Shown piece by piece: positions 33,933 to 45,425 of a stretch of DNA of 64,000 bases (positions are counted from its first letter, which is position 1; each line of letters begins with the position of its first letter). The position numbers and the translations under genes were made by a program. The stretch comes from Hordeum vulgare subsp. vulgare (lineage: Eukaryota; Streptophyta; Magnoliopsida; Poales; Poaceae): assembly GCF_904849725.1 (NCBI RefSeq), contig NC_058523.1:338065948-338129947 (forward strand). Reading direction: 5' to 3'. The notes beneath the pieces were generated by a model, which saw only the letters and a list, made by a program, of their open reading frames with translations, searched no databases and was not told where the DNA came from.

Positions 33933-35000
33933 ATGAGGAGGTTCTTGAGAGGCTCCTAAAGCCATAACCCCAAGGAGGATGGGAATAACCACCCCAAGTA
34001 CGTAGTCCCTCGAGTTAGAGAAGTTCGAGCGTGTGAGTGGCCAAGTGATGAATTTTTGCGCGCCGCCGGACTTTATGAAGACTTTTATTACTTGGTGGAG
34101 AACGCAGGTCTTACTGCGTTCGTTGAAGATAAGTGCTCACAATACCTCCTCCTCACCAATATTTTCGTTCAAAGCTTCAACTTTTATCCGAGCAAGAATT
34201 CTCCCATGGTTAAGTTCATGATATACGATGTCCCCCAGTGCATGACGCTGCAGGATTTTTGCAATGTATGCAAATTACCTTATGTTGGGGATATCCGTGA
34301 CCCTCGTCCACGGGACTTGGAGGATTTCATTGGTTCTATTGTTGTTGGAGAGGAGAGAGGAGTTTCTCGTGCTAGAATTGCTAACATACATTTTCCTGTG
34401 CTTCGGTACTTCTCATAATTTGTGGGAAAATGTTTGATTGGTCGTGGGGAGGCTGGATCACTTAGTTCCCCAGACCTTGCGGTTTTGCGCGAAGGCCTTT
34501 ATAACGATAAGACTTATAGCTTGGGCGCTATAGTAGCTCAACGGTTGAACCTCAACCGTTCCAAGCGTGTCGTCGATGGAGGTATCTATGCTACTTGTCT
34601 TGCCAGACACTTTGAGATACCCATTAGACTGGGAGAGGAAGGAGAGATGCTTCTCCCTGAGAAATATCTGGATTATGATAGCATGGTTCGCCATGATTTT
34701 CTGGATAGAGATGCTAGTAGACGGATGATTTATAACCTGGTACTTAGTCAGGGTACTCGAGAGACTATTACTTTGCCTACTCCTTCTTTGTTCGATCTTC
34801 ATGCAGGCAGGTACACTATTATACCCTCGGACATCTACGCATATTGGGGCTTGGCCCAACCACAGGCGCCCGTGCCCGAGCCGCCAATCGAGTACCAGAC
34901 GCCAGTTTATCAGTGGGAGTCAGAGGAGCTCACACCGCACTGGCATCCACAGTCTGCTCCGGAGTATCCTGGAGCTGGTTATTTCCCACCATGGGAGTAG
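33933..35000 (+). pseudogene. Env-position ORF of element G (Athila ORF1-like)
   Basis: A single frame from ATG 33933 (MRRFLRGS) to 35000, broken by TAA at 33957 and at 34416. The protein part has CEWPSDEFLRAAGLYEDFYY, QSFNFYPSKNSPMVKFMIYD, LQDFCNVCKLPYVGD and LPEKYLDYDSMVRHDFLDR. It ends in a Pro/Glu/Tyr-rich tail (APVPEPPIEYQ; PEYPGAGYFPPWE). This resembles the plant retrotransposon ORF of unknown function associated with Athila elements (PF03078-like), placed where envelope genes occur. I see no signal peptide or membrane segment, so an envelope role is not supported here. Confidence 0.65.
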
Positions 35001-36936
35001 ACCAATCTAGGACAAAAGCCTAAGCTTGGGGGAGAACGTGTTCTCACCGACTTTACATTCATGCTTATGCTTTCACTTTGTTAGCCGGTGTTTACACTTT
35101 GCCACTTTATTATCCATGCTAGTTTATTTTCATTTTCTTGTTTTCTTGTTTTGTGTCCTTTTGAGAAAACCCAAAAACATTTTTATTTCTTCTTTTGCTT
35201 GTTGGGAGCTTTCTCGTGTAAATAGTTTTATTTTCTTTGGGTCAAGGTAGAAGATATTGGTTTCAATGTTTAGTGGTTCTTACATGCTTACCTGTTTAGC
35301 TTTCAAAGAGCCATATTACTTTGTCTTCTCCTTTGTGTTTGCCTGCAGATTCAGCTTAGTCCAATGCTCTTATTATTGTTCACATCGTTCGATCGTGCAA
35401 ATGAAAGGCAACAATGATGATATATGATGAAGTGACTGAGACTGAAAAGCTGGTATGAACTCTATCTATTTTGTTTTTGTAAATATGACTAGCTTGTCGA
35501 CCCAGATTCAGCTTTGTTGTGAGAGAACCATGTTTGCAATGACAACTTAGAGATCATAGTTTCTGATGCCATGCTTATTTGGCTGAGAGCTTATAATGGT
35601 TTGTCTTGAATGCCAACATAGATTTTGAGATGACTATGATGTAGTATGATAGGACGGTATTCTCCTTTGAATGTTTCAAGTGGCTTGACTTGGCGCATGT
35701 TCATGCATGTAGTTGAAACAAAATCAACATAGCCTCTATGATGTTCGTGTTCATGGTGATTTATATCATGTTCATGCTTGCATTCAATGTTAGTCAAATT
35801 CATTGCATCTTGATGACTGTTGTCGCTCTCTAGTTGGTCGCTTCCCAGTCTATTGCTAGCCTTCACTTGTACTAAGCGGAATACTGCTTGTGCATCCACT
35901 TCCATAAACCCAAAAGTTTTTCCATGAGAGTCCACCATACCTACCTACTTGCGGTATCTACCCGCCGTTCCAAATAAATTTGCATGTGCCATTCTCTAAA
36001 CCTTCAAGAAATAAATCTGTTTTGCATGCCCGAACCACTCATGTGGTGACAGGGGGCTATTGGTATCTTCCATGCTAGGAGTGTTATCCTTGACATGTGT
36101 TTATTCACTGTCATTCACGAGAAAGGGGCACGTAATTGGAATGCCCAGTTGCACGCTTAAATCAAAAACGTAACTGTAAAACAAGACTCCCCCCAGATTG
36201 ATGGTAGTATGGACGGTACTCGAGGATTCGGCTAGCCGTGGAGTGTGATTGATTGGTGGTGGGGGAGTTAAAACTTTACTTTTATGTTTGGGAATCGCCT
36301 ATAGCATGAGTAACATGGAAGATATTGAGAACTCTTGGTCATTGCATTGACAATGAAAGCATGCCACCCAAAATTATTATCTCTGTTTTCAAAGCTTGAG
36401 CTCTGGCACCTCTTCAAATCAATGCTTCCCTCTGCGAAGGGCCTGTCTATTTCTTTTCCTGTTGAGTCATCCTCCTCTTATATAAGCACCAATTAGAGAG
36501 CACCTCTGTCATTTTTATGCTTTGCTTTTGATTGATATTGAGTATGACTATGACTGGATCTTCGTTGCTATGAATTACAATGTTTAGTCAGCCCTTGATC
36601 TTTGAAAGTGCTCTGCATTTATGTTTTGCGGTCTCAGAAAGAGCTAGCGAGATACCACCTATTCATATTGCTTCATGCTTGTTTAGATTGAAGTGTTCGT
36701 AGTTTAAACTCATTATTATTTGCTTGTTAGCTGATTATGCCATTAATATTAGTTTACCGTGAGACCTTTATGTCATTTGCTTATGTGGTTAACTTGTGAT
36801 CTTGCTGAAATTCTGGTTATGAGTTAGACATAGTTGTAACAACAAGATCAAACAGAGTTTGTCAAAGTTTTCCTTTCTTTCTCAGTATGTCAACCAAGTT
36901 GCTTGAGGACAAGCAAGGTTTTAAGCTTGGGGGAGT
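35001..36936 (+). other. 3' non-coding region and polypurine tract of element G
   Basis: About 1.9 kb, T-rich, with no coding frame I can support. AAGCTTGGGGGAG occurs twice: at 35021-35033, directly after the ORF, and at 36923-36935, directly before the 3' LTR. The second is the functional polypurine tract by position. The first may be an older or auxiliary copy. Confidence 0.7.
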
Positions 36937-38613
36937 TGATACGTCTCCATCGTATCTACTTTTCCAAACTCTTTTGCCCTTGATTTGGACTCTAATTTGC
37001 ATGATTTGAATGGAACTAACCTGGACTGGCGTTGTTTTCAGCAGAATTGCCTTGGTGTTATTTTTGTGCAGAAATTAAAGCTCTCCAAACGTCCTGAAAA
37101 TCTAGGGGAGCAGTTTTGGAAAATATGAAAAATATCTGCGCCAAGTTCCACCTGAGGGAGTGGGCCAGTGGCCCACAAGCCCTCGCTCTGCCACCACCCC
37201 CCCTGGTGGCGGTGGGCAGGCTTGTGGGGCCCACACGGCTCTCCCGCCCCTAACCTCAGGTCTATAAGTTCACTTTCGTCCCAGAAAAAATAAAGAGAGA
37301 AGTTTTCGCCGCGTTTGCGATACGGAGCTGCCGCCTCCACCTGTTCTTCATCTCGAGGGCAGATCTGGAGTCCGTCTTGGGCTCCGGAGAAGGGAAATCG
37401 TCGCCATTGTCATCATCAACCTTCTTCCCTCTCCAATTCCATGAAGCTCTTCGTCGTTCGTGAGTAATATATTCGTAGGCTCGTTGGGCGGTGATGAGTA
37501 GGATGAGATCTATCATGTAATCGAGTTAGTTTTGATGGGGATTGATCCCTAGTATCCACTATGTTCTGAGATTGATGTTGCTACTACTTTGCCATGCTTA
37601 ATGCTTGTCACTAGGGACCGAGTGCCATGATTTCAGATCTGAAATTATTATGTTGTCACCAATATATGTGTGTTTTAGATCCGATCTTGCAAGTTGTAGT
37701 TACCTACTATGTGTTATGATCCGACAACCCCGGAGTGACAAAAACCGGAACCACTCCCGATGATGACCATAGTTTGAGGAGTTCATGTGTTCACCAAGTG
37801 CTAATGCGTTGGTCCAGTTCTTTATTAAAAGGAGAACCTTAATATCCCGTAGTTCCCTTTCGGACACCACTGCCACGGGAGGGATGGACAATAGATGTCA
37901 TGCTAGTTCTTTTCCCTAAGCACGTATGACGACACATGGAATGCATGCCTACATCACATTGACGAACGGGAGCTAGCCACATATCTCTCCGTGTTATAAC
38001 CGTTGCATGATGAATATCATCCAAACAAATCACCGACCCATTGCCTACGAGTTTGTCCTACTGCTGTTGTTACTTGTCTTGCTCTGTTGTTACTACTGTT
38101 GCTGCACATGTTACTTGTCTTGCTCTGCTAGTACTGTTGCTACTACTGTCGCTTGCTACTGCTGTCACTACTGTTGTTCCTTGCCACTACTATTGCTCGT
38201 TACACTGCTGCTACCTGCTACAATTTTGGTTCGCTGGTCGTTGACGGGAATTGACAATTTCCGTCAACGAGGCAACTTGGCGCCATTGATACAATCGTTA
38301 GAAATAGTCTGCCGTTTCAACAGATCGTTTATGACACCGTTGTTATCATATTACTTTGTTGTTACTACTTTGCTTGCAGATACTAATCTTTGAGGTGTGG
38401 TTGAATCTGACATATTCATCTTCTAATACTTGAGAGTATCCTCTCACCTCCTATAGGCGTACCAACAAATTTGGGTCGAATACTCTACCCTCGAAAACTG
38501 CTACGATCCCACGCGTTGGTGGGCCGTCAACAACATTCTTCTAGTTTCGATTGCCGGAGAGTGCTAGCAGCATTCTTTTGGTGTCGCTGCAAGGGGAAGA
38601 ACAGTTGACATCA
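36937..38613 (+). repeat. 3' LTR of element G
   Basis: 1677 bp, the direct repeat of 28512-30188 with the same ends. TSD GCTAC follows at 38614-38618, after which the LTR of copia element F resumes. Confidence 0.95.
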
Positions 38614-38618
38614 GCTAC

Positions 38619-38918
38619 CACTAAGCACTTGAGCAACCATCTCAACAAAGATACCTCATCCCCTTTTAATAGTATTGGATTTCCTATGGACTCAAGTGTG
38701 GTTTCTCACATAAAGTAAAATGCAGAGTATTGAAGCTTGAAGCTTGGCAAATCCTATTCCTTCCTCTTCTTCTTCTTCTTGGGGAATTCTCTACACAATC
38801 CTTTGCCAACACTCTATGTGGACTATATCTGAAATATACTAGTTAAAAGTATTAGTCCAAGAGACAATGTATGTTGTCATGAATTATGAAAACCACCAAG
38901 GGAGCATATCTGTTTTCA
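38619..38918 (-). repeat. 3' LTR of element F, proximal part (LTR start)
   Basis: Matches 50952-51251. On the minus strand it starts TGAAAACAGATATGCTCCC at 38918. It continues at 28511 on the other side of element G. Confidence 0.88.
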
Positions 38919-40901
38919 ATCTGCAGCTTTTTGGAAATTGCTGACAACATACAATCAAAGCTTCAAATAGTCATATGCATTAGAATATGACAGCTTTGAA
39001 AGATACATGTCTAATACAAGCTCCCCCTAAATGTATGCCATTTCTTTTAAGAGCTGTTTGCTTTGGACTGCATTGGCACACACATAGTAGAAGGGACAAG
39101 ACAAGTCATGTGAATCTTGTATATATGCATCAAACAGTATGTGAATGAAAGATTTCCATGTTCAAGACTCACTCTTGCAAACAATATGTGCGAGATAAAG
39201 GAGATCATCATGAACAAGGATATGATGCATATACTTACCTTGAGGTTCTTGAGCATCTTAGCAGTATGAGTACACTTGGGAAAACAATTGTTAGATAACA
39301 CAAGATAATTATATTGTAAAGATGCAAAGAGCTTCAATAGTACCAAGACATGGAGGACATATTGAAAGTAGGATATGATGATAGATATGTCTCCAAAAAT
39401 ATTTTGAACTTTCTCCCCTAAGAATGAATATGTAGGAATTCCTCGCCCCGTGAATCATAACATGTAGATATTGGGAGTAGGTAGGGTGAGCCAAGTTCAA
39501 TCCAAAGTAGGTAATGTAAATTGCAAATAGAACTTTCTCTCTCTTACGGTAAGCATGAGCTTAGATAACTCTTTGATATCTCTCCCCTTAATTATCTCTC
39601 TCCATGTATGAGTAAGTTTTAATATATCTCCCCCTTTGGCAGAAGCTTTTAGAAGCTTTGATATATCTCCCCCTTTGGCATTAATTTCCAAAAAGGTCAG
39701 AGGGTAAGGGTTCCTTGAGAGTAAGGCATCCTAGATTCTTCTTCCTAATAAGGGTTCCTTGATTCTTCTCCCTCTTGAGTTCAGATAAGGGTTCCTTGAA
39801 ATTTCTCCCCCTTTTTGCGTGGATAAGGGTTACTAGATGTTTCTCCCCCTTATATTGTGGGATCATTTGAAGTTTCTCCCCCTTTGGAAAAAATCCAGTA
39901 AAATGACTGAGAGCTCAGGTAGCATCAATTCAGAGTTTCCGAGGCAAGGAGGTTCGGTAGAACCGAGAATGAATATTGGGCCTCTCGAAGAAATCGGTAG
40001 GACTGATTTTCCCAACTCAGAGATACCGAGTTCCAAACGAAAACTAATATACAAGAAAATGTGGGATACCAATTGTGGGATGATTTCAAAACTCACATAA
40101 ATCCTTCCTGGCCAATTTGTAAGAATAATTCTCAAATATTTTTGCCAAATCTCTCAGAAAGTAATCAAATGGTTTTCAAAGAAATATTGGCAAGCTAGAT
40201 GAGGATTGAATGGTATTAAGATAATTTGCAACAAAAATATGAACCATACAAGAAGCTTCATCTAGATGTTGGGCGGTGACTAGGTCACCTATGTTAGAGT
40301 ATATTGACTTGAGGAGTCAAGAAGATTGCTTGATCATAGGCCATACTCATCGTTAAGTGCAAAATGGGGTTACCATTTTCGTTAAGCATTTTAATGTATT
40401 CATATCACTTGAGTTTCTTTACCTCATGACTTGGTGTAAAGCTTTATCAAGGATATGAGTAAATACCTTCAAATGATGTTGATGACGTGGCATGTAGGTG
40501 AACTTGTTGTGGATTCTCAATGATGATGAAGATCATCTTGAGTTGGGAGCTATCCTTGTCATTGTGGTTCACTTTTCACCTACATTGGTTAGTAATGCAA
40601 GGAAGAATATAATATATCTAAATGACAAGAGTGAATTTATTCGTCAAATAGTTGCCAAGGATATGATTTTGTTGTCTTCTTCCTTCATCTCCAAAGAAAG
40701 GGTTGTTCATACTTGTCCATGACAAAATTGCTTTTGATGTGAGTTGATGGTAATCTTGTGAAGTTTAATTCTTCCAAGTACCTAAAAAAGGTTAGATGCA
40801 ATACAAGGGAGCATAGTTTCCCAAGATATAAGATATTGTCATATCAATAGCATCGTGGAATAATCAACTAAGCTCATGCCCTTGCATGCATCCGAGTGAG
40901 T
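38919..40901 (-). other. 3' non-coding region of element F with multiple polypurine tracts
   Basis: About 2 kb between the pol stop and the 3' LTR with no coding frame. On the minus strand, AAGGGGGAGA-type tracts occur at about 39627, 39666, 39804, 39842 and 39876, plus a GGGGGAG near 39021. Multiple polypurine tracts are a known trait of Sireviruses. TCGGTAGAACCGA-type palindromes also occur near 39954-40010. Confidence 0.7.
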
Positions 40902-41071
40902 CTAGCTCAATTTTGAAGCATCAATGATGTTCAACTCACTCCTCAAGTGACAAAACACTTTCTCATTGAGTGGCTTGGTAAATATATCATCCAATTGTTT
41001 GTCGGTACGAACATGCTTGAGATTACTATCTCCTTTGCCAACATGATCACGAATGAAATGATTACGAACTT
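40902..41071 (-). pseudogene. pol: RNase H C-terminus of element F pol
   Basis: On the minus strand it encodes the end of copia RNase H (FIRDHVGKGD, TDKQLDDIFTKPLNEK, FCHLRSELNI), with a stop at 40902. It is separated from the rest of pol by insertion K. With K removed, the frame is continuous at the junction. The integrity of the rest is low because upstream parts carry a deletion. Confidence 0.82.
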
Positions 41072-42099
41072 TGATAGAGGTGAGCAGCCCGATCTTTTGA
41101 TGATATGGTAGCTATCGATTTGGTGGAGACGACTTTGATGATATTACTACAAACATGCACGAGTTGAGCCTTAACAATCGCAAAACTAACTCCAAGAGGT
41201 TGTTGACCACGCCGGAGCACGATCAACCTGACCAGGAAGGTCTCTTCCTACAAGCAATCAAAGAACAAGCAAGAATATGATAAAAGCAATCTGAATATTG
41301 TGAATATATATGAAGTATTGATAAGGGTGGGGATCTGAAAGCGGTCTTGGTCTAGTCGTTCGACACAAACAAAGTACACAAAGTAGCAATGGCTAACTTT
41401 TAACTAAACAAATCCCAAGAAAAAAGCTGCTTGGTTGATCTACTTACATAGGAAAAAGGGGTGGCGGCCAAGGAGGTGGGAGGACATCCCAAGGCAGCCT
41501 AAAACTAACCCTAGGTCGTACAAGGTCTATTGGCCCAAGTGGAGGTGATGCAACACCTTTGGACTTGTAGTTTGACTCAGATTCTCATGCAATGTCACAT
41601 TGTTTCATCAATATGTCCACGCTCCAAACAATTTTCAGTTGATTCCCGTAGTGATTGGGCTGGAACGTACATAAAATATACTTTCCAACAAAAAAAGGCA
41701 TCACCCAATTCGGAGTCCGTATGAAAACATTGTTGATGTTTTGAGGCAGGTATGTCTATGTAGTCTGAATCTGAGTCTAGGACGTGAGAGACTTGAACTT
41801 TATCTTTTCTTGGGATAAAAGTGACGTGAGCGAACTTCTTGAACAGCACATAATCATTTCCTTTAATTTGATAGGACTTCTTGAACAACACGTAATAATT
41901 TCCTCTTCCTTTATCTTCACACGTGGTCCGTGCAAGCGTTCCACAATTCGGCATTTAGGCATGGAGTAAAAAATAGGTGAAGTATTTTTGTTCCAGATAA
42001 CATAAATAAATTATTGCATAACTATTACAAGAAATCACCTCACAAGTATGCAAATATGAAATATTTTTGGTCGTATCCATGGTAGCCATGTCCTCATCA
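41072..42099 (-). mobile_element. Insertion K: about 1.03-kb LTR-like element (probable solo LTR)
   Basis: On the minus strand it begins TGATGAGGACATGG and ends CACCTCTATCA, so it has TG...CA ends. The flanks are AACTT (41067-41071) and AAATT (42100-42104), a 5-bp duplication with one mismatch. It splits the conserved C-terminal RNase H frame of element F exactly. There are no inverted terminal repeats and no coding frame. By length and ends it is most likely a solo LTR of an unidentified retrotransposon family. A short non-autonomous element is the alternative. Confidence 0.6.
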
Positions 42100-42104
42100 A
42101 AATT

Positions 42105-45100
42105 GAATATGTTTAGTTCGAGAATGTTGCACGGGATTATGGGCAATTTTAGTTGCACTTTCATTATCACACAACAATGGAACATGTTTCACATGAGTGC
42201 CATAATCGATAAACCTTTTATTCAACCGGTCTGTCCTCCTTGGTGAGGTCAACATGTCCACTAGTAGGCATGGGAGTTTTCATACCTTTGCACTCTTGCA
42301 TGTTGAACTTCTTGATCAAGTCCTTGGTGTACTTGATTTTTGATATAGACGTGTCTTCTCTCGTTTGTTTGGTTTGCAAACCAAGGAAGAACTTTATCTC
42401 ACACATCATTGACATCTCATACTTGTAGAACATCAACCTTCCAAACTTCTCACTAAAATGTGGGTCGGTAGATCCAAAGATAATATCATCCACAGAAATT
42501 TGGCATACGAATAGTTCTCCATTAACTCTTTTAATTAATAAGGTTGCATAAATTTTACCATTCTCAAAACCATTTTCAATGAGAAACTTCCTTAGGCATT
42601 GGTACCAAGCTCGAGGGGCTTGCCTAAGACCATATAAATCTTTACTAAGTTTATAAACATGATTAGGTTTCTTAAGGTTCACAAAGCCAGGAGGTTGTTT
42701 GACATAAACTTCCTCCTTAATTTCACCGTTTAGAAAAGAACTTTTCATATCCATTTGGTAAAGAGTAATATCATGGTGATTGGCATAAGCGAGAGGAATA
42801 CGAATGGCTTCAAGTCTAGCAACGGGGGAATACGTCTCATCGTAGTCCATACCTTCGACTTGCGTGTAACCTTGAGAAATGAGACATGTCTTGTTGTGTA
42901 CTACTTGGGCATCTTCATCTTGCTTGTTCTGAAACACCACACCCATTTTGTACTAGTGATGTTGCTCCCGTCCTTGGGTTTCTCCACAAGTGTCCAAACT
43001 TCATTCCTCTCGAAGTTGCGTAGCTCTTTGTGCATGGCATTCACCCAATCTGGGTCTTGAAGGGATTCTTCTACATCATAGGCTCAATGCTAGAAATAAA
43101 TGACTAATGCTCACAAAAGTTAGCTAAATGAGTTTTAGAGCGAGTGATTCTCCCGGTTTATATGTCACTGATGAATTGATTCAGCAGATGGTTCTTGTCC
43201 ACGTGTGCTGGAACTCATGACAACTTTTTCTTGTTGGATGGTGGAGCTTCCGCATCATCATATTCTTCTTCGTTGTCGTTGAAGGTGGCATCTACTTAAG
43301 GTGGTGGTGAACAAGGTTGAGGTGGATCATCATGATGTACTTCTTCCTCCTCTTCATCATGTCGTGTACCACTTGTGGATGCTTCCATGTCATTTTGTGG
43401 TTCGCCTTGACGCAAAGTAGGAGCTTCCACTTGTGTTGATGAAGTACTTTCCTTCACCTCTATGGGACGAATCTTGCCGATGGACAAGTCTTGGATGGCT
43501 TCTGAAGGTTCCTTATCTTCTACATCATTTTCAATTGTTCGACTTGTGAACCATTAGATATATCAAACTTCACATCTAGTGTCTCTTCAACTTTTCGAGT
43601 GAAATTGTTGTAGACACGGTAAGTGTGAGCATTAGATCCTTAACCAAGTACGAAACCTTCATGAGATTTACGATCAAATTTAGAACGACGATGCTTATCA
43701 AGAATGTAGAACTTGGAGCAGAATACCCAGAAGTATCCAACTTGGGGTTTGTCACCGGTGAGTAGCTCGTATGTTCTTTTACTGGGCATCTTGTGTAAGT
43801 AGATTCAGTTTGTGGCATAAAAAGCTCTTTCCACGGCTACTACCCAAAAGTGTGTTGGCATCATATATTGGTCAAGCATCGTTCTAGCCATCTCTATGAG
43901 AGTCCAATTCTTCCTCTCAACAAATCCATTTTGTTGAGGTGTGCACGTCATCGAGAACTCATGTGTGATACCCTCTTCATAAAGAAAAGTATCCACATTT
44001 GTGTTCTTCAACTCCGGTCCGTTGTCGCACCAAACTCTCTTGATCTTCACTTCAAAATGATTTTGGGCTTTCTGAGTGAAATTCTTAAAGATCTTTTGTT
44101 CCTATGACTTGTCATCAACAAAGAACACCCGCGTAAATCTGGAAAAATCATCAACAATAACTAGACCAAAAGAATTTCCACCGAGGCTCTTGTAAGTGTT
44201 GGGACCAAAGAGATCTACGTAAAGCAGCTCGAGTAGCCTTCTAGTAGTCATCATGTTCTTCACAGGATGACTTCCACTAACTTGTTTTCCTGCTTGACAG
44301 GCTCTACAAAGTCTATCTTTGTCAATATAACACCTTTAAAACCAAGAATATGATCACCTTTGATGAGCATATCAACATTACGCATACCAACATGTCCTAG
44401 CCTTCTATGCCATAACCAACCTTTAGAACATTTTGCAATAAGAAATATACAAGATTTGGATTCTTTAGTGAAATCAACAATGTATATATCACCTCTATGA
44501 AAACCAATAACGACCATGTTATGATTATCTCAACAAAATACTTGGCAATCAACTTCCGTAAATCGCACATTGGAACCAAAATCCACTAATCTAGATACGG
44601 AAAGAAGATTGTCTCCAAGGAATTCAACAAGCATGACATTTTGAATGGAACTATCATGAGACATGGCCACCTTACCAAGACCAAGTACCTTACCCTTGGA
44701 GTTGTATCCAAAATTCACATACCTTCGTGGTCCATGGTTTGATGTGATCTCATGAAACATGTCTTTATTTCCATTCATGTGATCAGTGCATCCACTGTCG
44801 AGTATCCACTCCTTTCCTCCTGCCATGTAGTCTCTAAGGTTTTCCATAAGACTTAGTCTCATCATGGTCTTCTCATACTCGATGTCAAACTTCCTGTCTT
44901 CAGCATAGTAGCCGTGCTCCACATTGTCATCCTTGAATGGAATGTCCTCGTCACAAGAATCAAGAGATTCGTTAGAATTTCGACCATAACAATGTTCATG
45001 TTTATGAATGCGAATGGATTCCACAATGAAGTTATTGATGGTAATCACATCTCCTTTAGCATGCATGAGGTCACGAAGCTCAAATAGATAGTTATTAAAG

Positions 45101-45425
45101 TTAGGATCATTGACCTTCATTTTGTGGAAGAGAATGGATTTTTGGAAAATGACATCAAGGTTTTTCAAGGAGTAGTCAAGATATCTTTTCTCGAGATCTT
45201 TCCACAAAGTATAAGCACACTCAAAGTTCTTCATTTGATTTTGCATATTTCTTGGCATTCCTCTAATGATGAGATTAATAGTTTTAAGATTACTAAGCAC
45301 ATTATCTTCATCATCATGAGAAGTATGTAAGAGGTCAATGGGACACACATAGGTATTTTCAACATAATTTCTCAAATGGAATTCATCAAATATATCAAGC
45401 ATTTCAAGATTCCATTGTCTACATT
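42105..45425 (-). pseudogene. pol: Copia gag-pol of element F: gag, protease, integrase, RT, RNase H start (broken)
   Basis: From right to left on the minus strand: gag (from 45425; MLDIFDEFHLRNYVENTYV, TLWKDLEKRYLD) and the protease site WILDSGCTDHMNG near 44810. The gag-pre-integrase motif WHRRLGHVGMRNVDML is near 44410, and the integrase core (VWCDNGPEL, PQQNGFVERKN) near 44030-43920. The integrase end (PQVGYFWVFCSKFYI) is near 43720. RT spans 42946-42218 with the SVDDIIFGS catalytic box near 42480. RNase H is heavily deleted: KVYR near 42215 is followed directly by a late part (LLCDNES-like, 42170-42150). Frameshifts and stops are numerous. Integrase before RT identifies Ty1/copia. Confidence 0.9.

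Larger units (their letters stand above)
28512..38613 (+). mobile_element. Element G: Athila-like Ty3 retrotransposon lacking RT, RNase H and integrase
   Basis: Complete insertion with two 1677-bp LTRs and a perfect TSD, GCTAC (28507-28511 and 38614-38618). Internal order: tRNA-Asp-type primer site, gag-protease, an LTR-like spacer, an env-position ORF, a long 3' non-coding part, and a polypurine tract (AAGCTTGGGGGAG). The 3 kb normally taken up by RT, RNase H and integrase is absent. It is therefore a non-autonomous derivative, or a member of a gag-only family. The LTRs differ at 5 of the first 120 bases. It sits in the 3' LTR of copia element F. Confidence 0.92.

Noticed and set aside
34056..35000. 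True envelope gene in element G
   Set aside because: No signal peptide, membrane segment or fusion-type hydrophobic stretch is visible. It resembles the Athila ORF of unknown function instead.
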